From assembly GCA_051715425.1 (NCBI GenBank), contig JBPXJS010000011.1, positions 182,526 through 246,525 on the forward strand: 64,000 nucleotides of DNA, written 5' to 3'. Shown one piece after another: positions 35,062-46,000 of the stretch (position 1 is its first letter; each line of letters starts with the position of its first letter). The notes under the pieces are model-generated. The model searched no databases, was not told the DNA's origin, and saw nothing but the letters and a program-made list of their open reading frames with translations. The translations under genes and the position numbers were made by a program. The stretch comes from JAJTFA01 sp051715425. Its GTDB lineage: Bacteria > Bacteroidota > Bacteroidia > UKL13-3.

Positions 35062-36363
35062 ATGAGAGTATATATATTGTGGGGGTTGCTTTCTGTCACT
35101 CTTGTGGCAAAAACACAAACCCCCGATAAAGAATTAAAAATGAACCTGAATGAAGACGGATCACACTATTTAAAAGCAACGTTTACTTCTCAGGTATGGA
35201 TCAGGTACAATGAGCACAATCCGGGAACCATGGTAAATGGGTTGGCTGTATCTAATGATTTCGATATTGGTTTAAGAAGGGTACGTTCGCAACTATTTGG
35301 AAAGGTAAGTGATAAGGTATTTTTATACACACAATTCGGTATAAACAACTATGGATATAACTCAGCCAGAAAACCTGGTATATTTTTTCATGATGTTGTT
35401 GCCGAGTTTGCTCTTACACCAAGAGCACTTCAGGTCGGTGCCGGATTAACTGCATGGACAGGTTTTGCCAGGTATTCTTCTCCTGCTGTTGCCAGTATTC
35501 TTGCCTATGATGCACCGCTTTACCAGCAATCAACCAATGATGTGAATGATCAGTTTTTACGTAAGCTGAGTATATATGCAAAAGGTAAAATTGGTAAACT
35601 GGATTACAGGTTTGTTTTTTCAGATCCACTATTGATTGATGCCACCACATCAACGGTAAAAGCCATCAATACCCATTCTGATTTTTCATACGCGCAACCT
35701 AAACTGCAATCAAGCGGTTATGTGATGTATCAGTTTTTGGAAGAAGAAAGTAATCTAACACCTTATATGACCGGAACATACCTGGGTAAGAAAAAGGTAT
35801 TAAATATTGGTGCGGGGTTTCAGTATCAGCCCAAAGCAATGTGGCACCATAAAGATGTGGTGAGTAAGGACACCGTTTATCAGGATTTGATTTGTTATGG
35901 AGCCGATGTCTTTTATGATCATCCGCTTGGTTCTTCTCAGGCAGCACTCACATTTTACGGAGCATATTCTTACACGGATTATGGTAAAGAGTATATCAGA
36001 AATAATGGTGCAATGAATCCGGCAACAGGTTCTTCCGGCACTACATTAAATGGTGGAGGAAGTGCCTTTCCAATGTATGGTAGCGGTAATACCATTTTTT
36101 TACAGGCAGGTTATTTATTGCCTAAAAAGGTTTCAGGTAAAAACAACTGGAGGTTTCAACCATATGCTGATTTTACTTTGGCAAATTATATCAGGCTGCA
36201 TCAAAACATGATCATGTGGGATGCAGGTTTTAATTGGTTAATAGACGGACATCGTTCTAAAATTAGTTTAAATTATCAGAACCGTCCAGTATTTAGCAAT
36301 GTTGATTTAAAAGAAAGTTCAAGAAGAGGAATGGTGGTGTTGCAGTTTCAGATTGCTATTTAA
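35062..36363 (+). CDS. Outer-membrane porin-like beta-barrel protein
   Basis: This 433-aa protein has a signal peptide (about residues 1-19) and a body of alternating amphipathic strands. The layout resembles porins of the phosphate-selective porin O/P type, with opening strands such as LKATFTSQVWIRYN and a last strand MVVLQFQIAI. No plug or TonB box is visible, so passive diffusion is likely. It follows the SulP gene by 64 bases on the same strand. Together with dabAB and SulP it could pass anions across the outer membrane, which is inference. Confidence 0.78.
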   Translation: MRVYILWGLLSVTLVAKTQTPDKELKMNLNEDGSHYLKATFTSQVWIRYNEHNPGTMVNGLAVSNDFDIGLRRVRSQLFGKVSDKVFLYTQFGINNYGYNSARKPGIFFHDVVAEFALTPRALQVGAGLTAWTGFARYSSPAVASILAYDAPLYQQSTNDVNDQFLRKLSIYAKGKIGKLDYRFVFSDPLLIDATTSTVKAINTHSDFSYAQPKLQSSGYVMYQFLEEESNLTPYMTGTYLGKKKVLNIGAGFQYQPKAMWHHKDVVSKDTVYQDLICYGADVFYDHPLGSSQAALTFYGAYSYTDYGKEYIRNNGAMNPATGSSGTTLNGGGSAFPMYGSGNTIFLQAGYLLPKKVSGKNNWRFQPYADFTLANYIRLHQNMIMWDAGFNWLIDGHRSKISLNYQNRPVFSNVDLKESSRRGMVVLQFQIAI

Positions 36364-36412
36364 ATCAGGCGAACAGGAGGGTTGCAAATTAGCTCTCCTG
36401 TTCGTTTTTACT

Positions 36413-37693
36413 TTATTTACGATGGATAAACGGTCTTGTTATGATTCTGATGGCACGTTGGTAGCTCACATAATTCCACATCCAGTTTATAAATACAATT
36501 AACCGGTTACGGTAACCAACAAGCAGCATCAGGTGTAAAAACATCCAACCCAACCATGCTATATAACCTTGCATCTTAACTCCAAAAATTTCAAAAACCG
36601 CTTTGTGCCGTCCAATAGTGGCCATGCTTCCAAGATTAAGATACGTGTAGGGCTTTAATGGTTTTCCGGAAAGGAGTTTCAGCAGGTTTTTACCCAGTAA
36701 TTTACCTTGTTGCTGGGCTACAGTAGCCACCATCGGATGCCCATTGGGGAATGCAGTATCAGTGGTCATTAGCGCAATATCGCCAATGGCAAATACATTG
36801 TTCAATCCTTCTAACCTGTTGTATGCATCCGTTTTATAACGGTTCCCTTTTGTAATAACTTCCTCCGGAATTCCAGGTATACTCTTTCCTTTTACTCCGG
36901 CACTCCAGATCACGGTATCTGTTTTTAATATTTGTCCGTTGCTCAAACTCAAGGCACCTGTTTCGGCATCATAATTTTTAACAGAGGTATTTACCTGAAC
37001 ATGTACACCTATATTAGTTAAAAACTGTAATGCTTTTTCTGATGACACTTCACTCATTGCTGCCAATACCCTCGGTGCGGCTTCAATCAGATGTACATTC
37101 ATTTTTGATGCATCCAGTTCTTTGTAATCTGCCGGCAATACATGCTTTTTTATTTCGGCAAGTGCACCTGCCGTTTCTACCCCGGTAGGTCCTGCTCCAA
37201 CTACCACAAAATTTAAAAAACGGTCTGTTTCTCCGGTGCTCAGTGCTTTTTCAAATTCCTGAAGGATATTGCTTCTCAGGTCCAATGCATCAGGGATGGA
37301 CTTGAGCTGCATAGCGTGCTTTTCCAGATCGGCATTGCCAAAAAAGTTTGTCTGTGCTCCTGTTGCAATACAAAGGTAATCATAACCAAATCTGCCAATA
37401 CTGGTTTCAATTTCGTTGATATCGCAATGAATGCGGGTTACCTCTGCCATTCTGAACGCAATATTCGGCATCCTGCTGATGATTTTTCGCAAGGGGTACG
37501 CAATGGCATCAGGTCCTAAACCTCCCGAGGCCACCTGATACATGAGCGGTTGAAAGTTGAAGTAGTTGTTTTTATCAAAAACGGTAATCCTGATGGGTTT
37601 GTTGTTGAGTTGTTTAATTAACTCCAACCCGGCAAAGCCTCCGCCAATAATAATAAGATGGGGAGCCTGCATGCTGTGGTAATCAGCTTTCAT
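36413..37693 (-). CDS. ndh: Type II NADH dehydrogenase (NDH-2)
   Basis: This 426-aa FAD-dependent oxidoreductase moves electrons from NADH to quinone without pumping protons. FAD- and NAD-binding motifs are seen as IIIGGGFAG near the start and VVVGAGPTGVETAG in the middle. The C-terminal amphipathic helices (GYIAWLGWMFLHLMLLVG) form the membrane-binding part. ATG at 37693 is chosen over a TTG at 37720; ATG at 37672 is also possible. It is convergent with the porin gene and 43 bases downstream of nothing but the 3' end of that gene. A related ferredoxin- or sulfide-type enzyme is less likely. Confidence 0.88.
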   Translation of the reverse strand: MKADYHSMQAPHLIIIGGGFAGLELIKQLNNKPIRITVFDKNNYFNFQPLMYQVASGGLGPDAIAYPLRKIISRMPNIAFRMAEVTRIHCDINEIETSIGRFGYDYLCIATGAQTNFFGNADLEKHAMQLKSIPDALDLRSNILQEFEKALSTGETDRFLNFVVVGAGPTGVETAGALAEIKKHVLPADYKELDASKMNVHLIEAAPRVLAAMSEVSSEKALQFLTNIGVHVQVNTSVKNYDAETGALSLSNGQILKTDTVIWSAGVKGKSIPGIPEEVITKGNRYKTDAYNRLEGLNNVFAIGDIALMTTDTAFPNGHPMVATVAQQQGKLLGKNLLKLLSGKPLKPYTYLNLGSMATIGRHKAVFEIFGVKMQGYIAWLGWMFLHLMLLVGYRNRLIVFINWMWNYVSYQRAIRIITRPFIHRK

Positions 37694-37763
37694 AAAAGCG
37701 CAATTAATTTTGCGCTGCAAAGGTTGAATAAAATTTATGAGACCGTCAAGTAAACAGTAAACT

Positions 37764-38297
37764 TTATTTCCAATGTTTCAGGTATTCCTTACTTAAATCA
37801 ACATAGGCGCGGGCATTGCGCTTTACTTTTTCAATATGTTCTTCCGTAAGTTGTTTCTTTACCTGTGCAGGCGATCCCATTACGATAGAATAATCAGGCA
37901 CCACCATACCTTCTGTAACCAAAGCATTGGCTCCAATAATGCAATAATTCCCGATTTTAGCTCCGTTGAGTATAGTGGCGTGCATACCTACCAGCACATT
38001 GTTTCCTAAGGTGGCCCCATGTACAATAGCCCCGTGCCCAATAATACAATCATCACCTATGATAACGGGAAATCCGGGATCCACATGTACCACAGCACAT
38101 TCCTGCACATTGCTGCGGTTGCCCAAAGTAATGGTATCGGCATCTCCCCGCATCACGGCACTAAACCATACAGAACACTCATCACCAAGGGTTACTTTGC
38201 CAAATACGCGTGCGGTATCTGCAATCCAAACATCTTTGCCCTGCTTAATCGGTTGACGAAGAATGTCGGGCATCTCTTTTAAAAAATCATAAGGCAT
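37764..38297 (-). CDS. Gamma carbonic anhydrase family protein
   Basis: This 177-aa left-handed beta-helix hexapeptide-repeat protein has the three metal ligands of gamma carbonic anhydrases at His71 (VVHVD), His88 and His93 (GHGAIVHG). Hydration of CO2 is therefore likely, although many family members are inactive or of unknown substrate. The start is ATG, preceded by a near-consensus -7 box (GACATTTG, 4 bases upstream). It is 70 bases upstream of ndh on the same strand. With DabA, DabB and SulP close by, a joint role in bicarbonate supply is attractive but unproven. Confidence 0.87.
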   Translation of the reverse strand: MPYDFLKEMPDILRQPIKQGKDVWIADTARVFGKVTLGDECSVWFSAVMRGDADTITLGNRSNVQECAVVHVDPGFPVIIGDDCIIGHGAIVHGATLGNNVLVGMHATILNGAKIGNYCIIGANALVTEGMVVPDYSIVMGSPAQVKKQLTEEHIEKVKRNARAYVDLSKEYLKHWK

Positions 38298-38381
38298 AAG
38301 GCAAATGTCGGCAATGATTCGGGAAAATACGAATCTGACTAAACCTTATTATTATTTGCGTAAACCTGTTTTTTCAGGGAC

Positions 38382-39776
38382 TTATTCGGCAATTATTTTA
38401 CCCTGACCAATTATTTTACCAGCCAGAGATAGTTGATATACATAAACCCCGTTTGGTATATTTTTTCTTTCAAGGATGAAGTTACCGCCTGTTATCTGAT
38501 CATTTGAATAAACTACCTGTCCGTAGATATTATAAACAAGAAGAGAGTAACTGTTTCCTGTTTCATACGGAAATTCTAAATGGGCAGATTGGTTAAAAGG
38601 ATTCGGGTAGATTTTTACTGAATAAAGGTTTTTGCTGAAAGGAGATAGGCTTCCTGTTGGAATTGAAGGAACAGAACCACAAAATGATGTGTTTGGTAAA
38701 GATGTGGTATCACAATTCTGATATAGTGAAAAATCAACAGCTCCAAGTACGCTGCTATCTGCTTTGTCGAATATTTTAGAAGCGATTATCAGGGTATCAG
38801 TGCTACACCAGCAATTGTTTTTCATGGTACCGGTAACATTTGCCAAATTGATCATATTGAAAAATACATTCGCACAAATTTTGTTATTTGTAATAACCCC
38901 AACCGTTTTAGTAGCAACAACCCCGATTTTATTATGGTGTATTGCATTGTTGGTCATCGAGTCTGTTGATGGTACTGAACTCATATTACATTCAACCCCA
39001 TATTCATTATAAGCAAATTCACATCCGATGAGTTTACTAAACCCTCCCACTAAGGCTGAATCATTTTTGTAAAATTTGCAATTACGAATTACGTCATCCC
39101 TTGCTCCGCTGTTTATAGCTATATTGTTTTCACAAAACTGAGAGTTAAGCACAGTGGTAATAAAGGCATTCAGTGTAAGAGCCTCATTGTTTTTTATAAA
39201 CAGGCTGTTGTTTACTAAAATGTTATCTGCACGGGCAATTCCTGTTGTGTTTTCAATAAACAAACAACTGTCCACCTTTGCATATAGGGTAAAAGAAATA
39301 TTTGGGTGTCCCAGACAGATTTTGTTTTTGGAAAAGGTGGAATTTGCAAATTCAAAAATGGTAGTGTTTGACCTGTTATAACTAACAGCGCAATTGGCAT
39401 AACTGAAATGGCAGTATTTAACTATACACTGTCCGTTTGAAGTAGTTGTATATCTGATTCCCTGCCAAATACCCGGTGAAGGAGAACCGGCATTGGAGGT
39501 AAAAAAGATGCTGTCTGCACTTGTTCCGATCGCATGAAGAATGCCCCCTTTAATTTCAAGATAGGTATTGTTATCAAATTTAACTGTTACTCCCGGCTGA
39601 ATGGTAAGCTTAATGCCAGACAGTAAGGTGATTGTATCAGTTACAATATAAGGACTATTGGCTAAAGTCCAGGTGGTATCGGCTGTTATATCACTGTTAA
39701 CAATGGTTTGAGCTTCCGAGCGAAAACTGATCGCCAAAATGCCTGCAAAAATAAATGTTAGTAAATATTGTTTCAT
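38382..39776 (-). CDS. T9SS-exported right-handed beta-helix protein
   Basis: This 464-aa exported protein has a signal peptide (residues 1-22). A long parallel beta-helix region follows, opening like a pectate-lyase-type repeat (segments such as VKFDNNTYLEIKGGIL and repeating short NN-rich turns). The C-terminal type A sorting domain starts at YPNPFNQSA. The repeating turns lack a clear catalytic site, so binding or a structural role is more likely than lyase activity. It is divergent from the 2851-aa protein; the two share a 286-base promoter region. Confidence 0.85.
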   Translation of the reverse strand: MKQYLLTFIFAGILAISFRSEAQTIVNSDITADTTWTLANSPYIVTDTITLLSGIKLTIQPGVTVKFDNNTYLEIKGGILHAIGTSADSIFFTSNAGSPSPGIWQGIRYTTTSNGQCIVKYCHFSYANCAVSYNRSNTTIFEFANSTFSKNKICLGHPNISFTLYAKVDSCLFIENTTGIARADNILVNNSLFIKNNEALTLNAFITTVLNSQFCENNIAINSGARDDVIRNCKFYKNDSALVGGFSKLIGCEFAYNEYGVECNMSSVPSTDSMTNNAIHHNKIGVVATKTVGVITNNKICANVFFNMINLANVTGTMKNNCWCSTDTLIIASKIFDKADSSVLGAVDFSLYQNCDTTSLPNTSFCGSVPSIPTGSLSPFSKNLYSVKIYPNPFNQSAHLEFPYETGNSYSLLVYNIYGQVVYSNDQITGGNFILERKNIPNGVYVYQLSLAGKIIGQGKIIAE

Positions 39777-40062
39777 AGCAATGGAATTTAAAGCAATATA
39801 AAATTGTTTTTACATAAAAAGAACCATCATAAAGAATATCCCGCAAGGAAAATTTCAATTTCAATTTCCTAAAAAGTTTATTCCAACTATTTCAGTACCT
39901 GCTTCCTGTATATCCATCACTTATTTTAAGTTTTTTTTAATTCATTGGTTATGCAACTCATTCAGATGTCTAAGAATCAATTGGTAACCTGCAGGATGCA
40001 ATCGGATAGGGGTTTTGGCCTCTTCGGTTGTCTCTTCGGTTGTACTAAATTTCAAAGGCAAA

Positions 40063-43000
40063 ATGTTATTAAACAGATCAAGTTTTTTGGTGAGTTTACT
40101 CACCTTAGGGATGTTATTGTCGGTATTCCAGTCGAATGCACAATTAACAGGAACGAAAACAGTTGGGGGGGGCTCTCCCGACTATCTCACACTGGCTCAG
40201 GCCATAGACTCCATTAATACACTTGGGGTTGGAGCCGGGGGCTTAATTGTAGAGGTAGCTGCGGGTCATACGGAGGTAATGACAAACAAGGCGATTGTAA
40301 CCACTACCACTTCTTCGGCCAATCCGTTGATTATTAGAAAAAATGGAACGGGAGCAAATCCTTTATTTACAGCCGGAGCAGGTGTTGATACATCAGATGC
40401 TTTTATTTTTATTGCCGGAACAGATTATGTTACCATCAGCGGGTTGGATTTTGCAGAGAGCGTTGCAAATACAACTATCCAAACCCGGATGGAGTGGGGT
40501 ATAGCTGTGTTAAAACAATCAGGCACAGAAGGATCCCAGTTTGTAAATATTAATGGTTGCAACATTACACTTAATAAAGCAAATACATATAGCGTGGGGA
40601 TATACTCTGGTAATCATACACTAACCTCTACAACTGCATTAATTCTTTCCGCATTCTCCGGCACCAATTCCAATTTGCGTTTGGAAAACAACACAATCAG
40701 TAATGTTTATAATGGGATTTCTGTAACAGGGGCGGTTGCTCAATCTGCGTATGATATAAATAATGTAATAACAGGAAATGCCATTTCTGATTTTGGAGGT
40801 TCGGCAACAGTTGCAAGAGGAATATATGTAACCAATCAACAGGATATGATTATCAGGGATAATGGTATTTCCGGTGGCAATGGAACAACTGCAGAGCTAA
40901 ACGGTATTTACGCACAGACCGGAATAAGTTCCAATATCACTATTCGCAAAAACAATATCACTTTATTTTCTTCTGCAACCACTTCCAACGTATATGGTAT
41001 CAATAATGGAATAGGCAACACAGCGGCTGGCAATACCGTAAGTATCGACAGTAATCAGGTGTTTAATTGTGTTTGGAATACGGCCAGTTCAGGAGATTTT
41101 TATGCTATTAACAACTCAAGTTCAGCAGCCTTAATTAATATTTTTGGGAATAAGATATACAACAATCGGTTAGTTTTTTCAAGTTCCGGTATTACATATA
41201 TGATATATAATCAGACATCCAACGGAACAAATCCGGTTCATATTTACCGAAACGAAATAACCGGAAATACAAAATCAGGATCTTCAGGAGCCTGTTATTT
41301 AATAAGAGCTTCAACAGCCACTTTGAGTGTGACGGATAATATTATTGCTAATGACAGTATACTTACAGGTACCGGCTCTATTTATGCTTACTATAATGCC
41401 GTTAGTCCGGTAACGGAAACATACACTGGTAATCATATTTATCATATTATTAATAATGGTACAGGTGCTACATACGGAATCTACCTTACTACAGCGAGCG
41501 GCTTAAAAACTGTTTCCCGCAACCAGATTTATGATTTAAAAGGTAACAGTACCGTTATCGGATTTTATGGAACTTATGGTTCTCCCCTGGTTGTTTCTTC
41601 TAATGAAATTTACGGATTGGTATCAATGGGAGGTTCAGCTGTTGTTACAGGAATGCAGATTGGTTCACCTTCAAGTATGGTATACAACAATTACATCTAT
41701 GACCTTGCTGCGCCTGTTTCTTCTGCACCAAATGCCGTTATTGGTTTAACTGTTTCAGCCGGAACCACTCACAATATTAATCACAATACCATTGCTGTTT
41801 GGGGCACCAGTTCAGTAAATAATTTCGGATCAAGTGCTGTATCAGTTTCTTCAGCAACCCCAACTGTTATTTTCCGCAATAATATTTTTTCTAACAATAC
41901 TACACCCACCGGAACAGGTTTTGCTGTTGCATACAGAAGGTCGGCAGCTGTTTCAACAAATTACTCTGATTCATCAAACGGAAATATTTTTTATGCCGGA
42001 AATTTAACTGGTCGTAAATGTATATACTATGACGGTACCAATGCAGATTCTTCCCTGTCTGCTTATAAAACAAGAATGGCCACACGTGATCAGGCTTCTT
42101 TATATGAATTGCCCCCATTCTTAAGTATTTCTACTCCTCCATATAATCTCCATATTAATACCACTCAACCTACTCAGGTTGAATCAAAGGGCGTAGCAAT
42201 ATCATGGATAGGAACTGATTTTGATAACGACACGCGGAATGCCGGAACACCTGATATTGGCGCAGATGAGGGTAGTTTTACCCCACAGGATGCTGCACCT
42301 CCGTTAATTAGTGCTGGTGGTATTTCTAACACTTCATCTCTTTCAAACAGAACCCTAAACTCGTATGCTTCCATAACTGACCCAAGTGGTATTGATACAC
42401 TCACTGGGTTTAAACCAAGAATTTATTTTAAAAAGAAAAGTGATGCCAACGCATTTAACGGAAATACATCTTCAAATAATGGATGGAAATACACAGAAAG
42501 TTTAAACACAACAAGTCCGTTTAGCTTTAATATAGATTATAATCTGGTAACCGGAGGTGGTGTAAGTGTTTGGGATACGATACAATATTTTGTGGTAGCC
42601 CAGGATAAATCACCTTTGGTAAATGTGGCTTCAATCCCTGCAACAGGCTTTACAGGAACCTCGGTTGGAACAATAACCAGTGCTCCATCGGCTCCTTTGG
42701 AATATATCATTATCAGTGCACCTGTGAGTGGAAACTTTACCGTGGGATCTGGCGGAACTTATACCACCATCACACAGGCAATTAATTTTCTTCGCACAGT
42801 TGGTATTTCGGGTCATACCACGTTGGAGTTCATTTCTTCCCAGTATGATACACTTTCTGAAACTTTTCCAATTGTGATTAAAGATATTAACGGAGCAGGA
42901 AGTAACGCAACAATTACAATGAAGCCGGCATTAAATAATACGGTGTCAATTGTGGCAAAAGCGGATGCAGCTTTTATCCTGGATGGAATTGATTACGTTA

Positions 43001-46000
43001 CAATTGACGGATCAGCAAACGGCACTACTTCCAGAGATATGACCATAAAAAATGTAAGTACTTCAACAACATCTTCAGTAATTTGGATACGTAACGGTGC
43101 ATCAAGAGGCGCTGCGTTTAACACTGTTAAAAATGTAAACGTATACGGAAATACCAACGCCACAACCTTATGTGGTATTGGCCTGGGTTCTCCTACTATA
43201 AGCGTGTCAAGCCGTGGAACTGACCTGGATAACAATACCATCGAAAATTGCGATTTCAGGTTTGCCCAGTATGGTATTTATTCTTCCGGATTATCTGCAG
43301 CCAATAAAAACCGAAACAATAGGTTTAATAACAATACCATCAACTCACCTGCACCGGCTAATATTATGATTGCAGGGATACTCGCTTCTTTTGAAGATAG
43401 TTTGCAAATTATTGGTAATCATATCTCGGGTATGAGCAGATCAACTGATGTGGCAGGAATTATTCTTGGAAATAATTTATCGTTTGGAAGTACCACTACT
43501 ACCGGAAATGAAGTAAGTAATGTCAGAATCAGTAAAAACAAAATTGATAGTGTGGTGTCAACAGGTGCCTTTTCATCAGCGGGTATTTATGTGAGTCCTG
43601 CATCAGCCGGTGTAAACATGATTGATAATAACGTGATTTCCGGAGTAAGGGGTAACGCCACCGGAACTGATATCGTGGCAGGTATTATGGTGGTAGGAGA
43701 TACCGGTGCCGTAAGGATATACCATAACACTATTTCCATGAGTGGTTCAGGTACACGTTCAAGTCCAAGTTATGCGCTTGCTATCGGAGGAAAATCACAT
43801 CCTGTTGATATTCGTAACAATATTTTGGTTAATACCTCTACCACATCAGGTGCAAATTATTCATATGCACTTGGGTTTAATTATTCCAACTTTACCGGTG
43901 TAATTTCTGATAAGAATATTTTTTACACTACTGGTGCCAATGCGAAGTTGTTTGTAGCAGGAGATTTGGATGGCGGAACAGAATACAATTCACTTTCGGC
44001 ATGGCAATCTGCCAGCGGTACAGATGGCGCATCATTAAACATAAATCCATTGTTGGTTTCAGAAGCTGATCTGCGTATAGATCTTTCTTCTCCGGCAATG
44101 AATTCAGGAGTTGCTATATCATCGGTAAATACCGACATTACCAATATTACACGTCATGTTTCTTCTCCATCCATCGGGGCTTATGAAACAGGAGTAGATT
44201 TTACAGCGCCTTCCATTTCTTCTGGGTTATTAGGCAATACCACTTCTGTATTAAACCGGGTTTTAACAGGCTTTGCAACTATTACAGATGGAAGAGGTAT
44301 AAATACAACATCCGGAACGGCTCCAAGGATCTACTATAAAAAGAAGAATGATGACAATGTTTTTGGAGCGAACAATTCTGCAACCAATGGCTGGAAATGG
44401 GCAGAAGCTACCAATACCACATCTCCGTTCTCATTTGAAATCAATTATTCCTTGCTAACTGGACCCGTTGCTATAGGTGATACGATTAACTATTTTATTG
44501 CGGCTCAGGATAATTCTTCAAATGCCAACACAGGTTCTTTTCCAATAGCAGGATTCTCGGCAACAAGTGTTGGTACCATCAATACAGCGCCAACTTCTCC
44601 TGCATCTTATATTATTATAGATCAACCTATGCACGGTTCGTACACCGTGGGAACAGCAGGTGTATTTCCTACACTCACAGTGGCGGCAAATAACCTGCGC
44701 TTACGTGGTATGGATGCCAATGTGGAGTTAAGTGTTGGTTCCAATATAACCGAACCTGCAGCAGTAGTTTTTCCTCAGATAACTGAATATGGAACAGGCA
44801 ACTATACATTAACCATCAAACCTTCGGTAACGGCTACTATTTCTGCAGATGCAAACAATAGCGGTGTTCTTGTGCTTGCCGGTACTGATCGTGTAATGAT
44901 AGATGGAAGAATTGGTGTGGCATCAACAAATGAATTAACTATTATCAACCTGAGTACCACAGCTACAACCAAGGCCGGAATATTGATTGCTTCATCAGGC
45001 ACTGGTCAGGGTTGTAACAATGTAACCGTTCGTAATGTAAATCTGGAAATGAACAATATTGCGGCAACAGGGGTAAGTGCCATACAGGCTCAGGGAGACA
45101 ATAATGATTCTTTAACACTTATCAATAACCGGATAAAGAAGGCTTCTATTGGCATTAATATCTTTGCCTCAACAGCTGCGGGAACCCATCAACATGTTCT
45201 CATTGATAACAATATGATTGGTTCTTCAGTAGCCGGTGAGGAAATTTCATTAGGCGGTATTCGTGTTTCGCATGTTAGTGCTGTTATCAGTAGTAATGAT
45301 ATCAGAAATATAACACGATCAGCTTCATCAACAGTTTATGGTATTCAAACCGGTGATTATACAGCAGGAACCAGAATATCTAAAAACCGGATTCATGGAA
45401 TCACCAGCACATACTCAACTTTGGCAGGCGCATACGGCATTAATTTGTCAGGTACTAATTCGGCCTCCAATATTGAAGTTAATAATAATATTATTTCAAA
45501 AATTACGCGTTATAATTACTCTACCTCTTCAACAGAATATAACCCGTTTGGTATAAGAATTTCAGGTGGAACAAGTCACCGTATTATACATAATAGCGTA
45601 AATTTATATGGAGCATCAGCAACAGTAGGTACCGCTGGCACCTTGTCGGCAGCCTTTATGGTTACCAGTGCAAGTTGCGATAGCCTCGTGGTGTTGAATA
45701 ATATATTTGCAAACAAATACCAGGGATTGTCGGGAAGTAAGTCGTATGCCGTTTATAGTGTGTCAGGAGTATGGTATAGCGATATAAATAATAATAATTA
45801 TGATACTACAGGTGCCGCAACCTTTGGTCGTATCGGGTATGCCGGATCCGAAGTGAATACACTTCCGGCTTTCAGGGTGCTAACAGGACGAGATCTGTTA
45901 TCGGTATCTGTAAATTCACGATTCGCCAATGATAGCAATCTGATGGTGGTTTCTTCTTCCACTCCAAGTCAGATAGAATCCGGAGGTGCATTAACATCGG

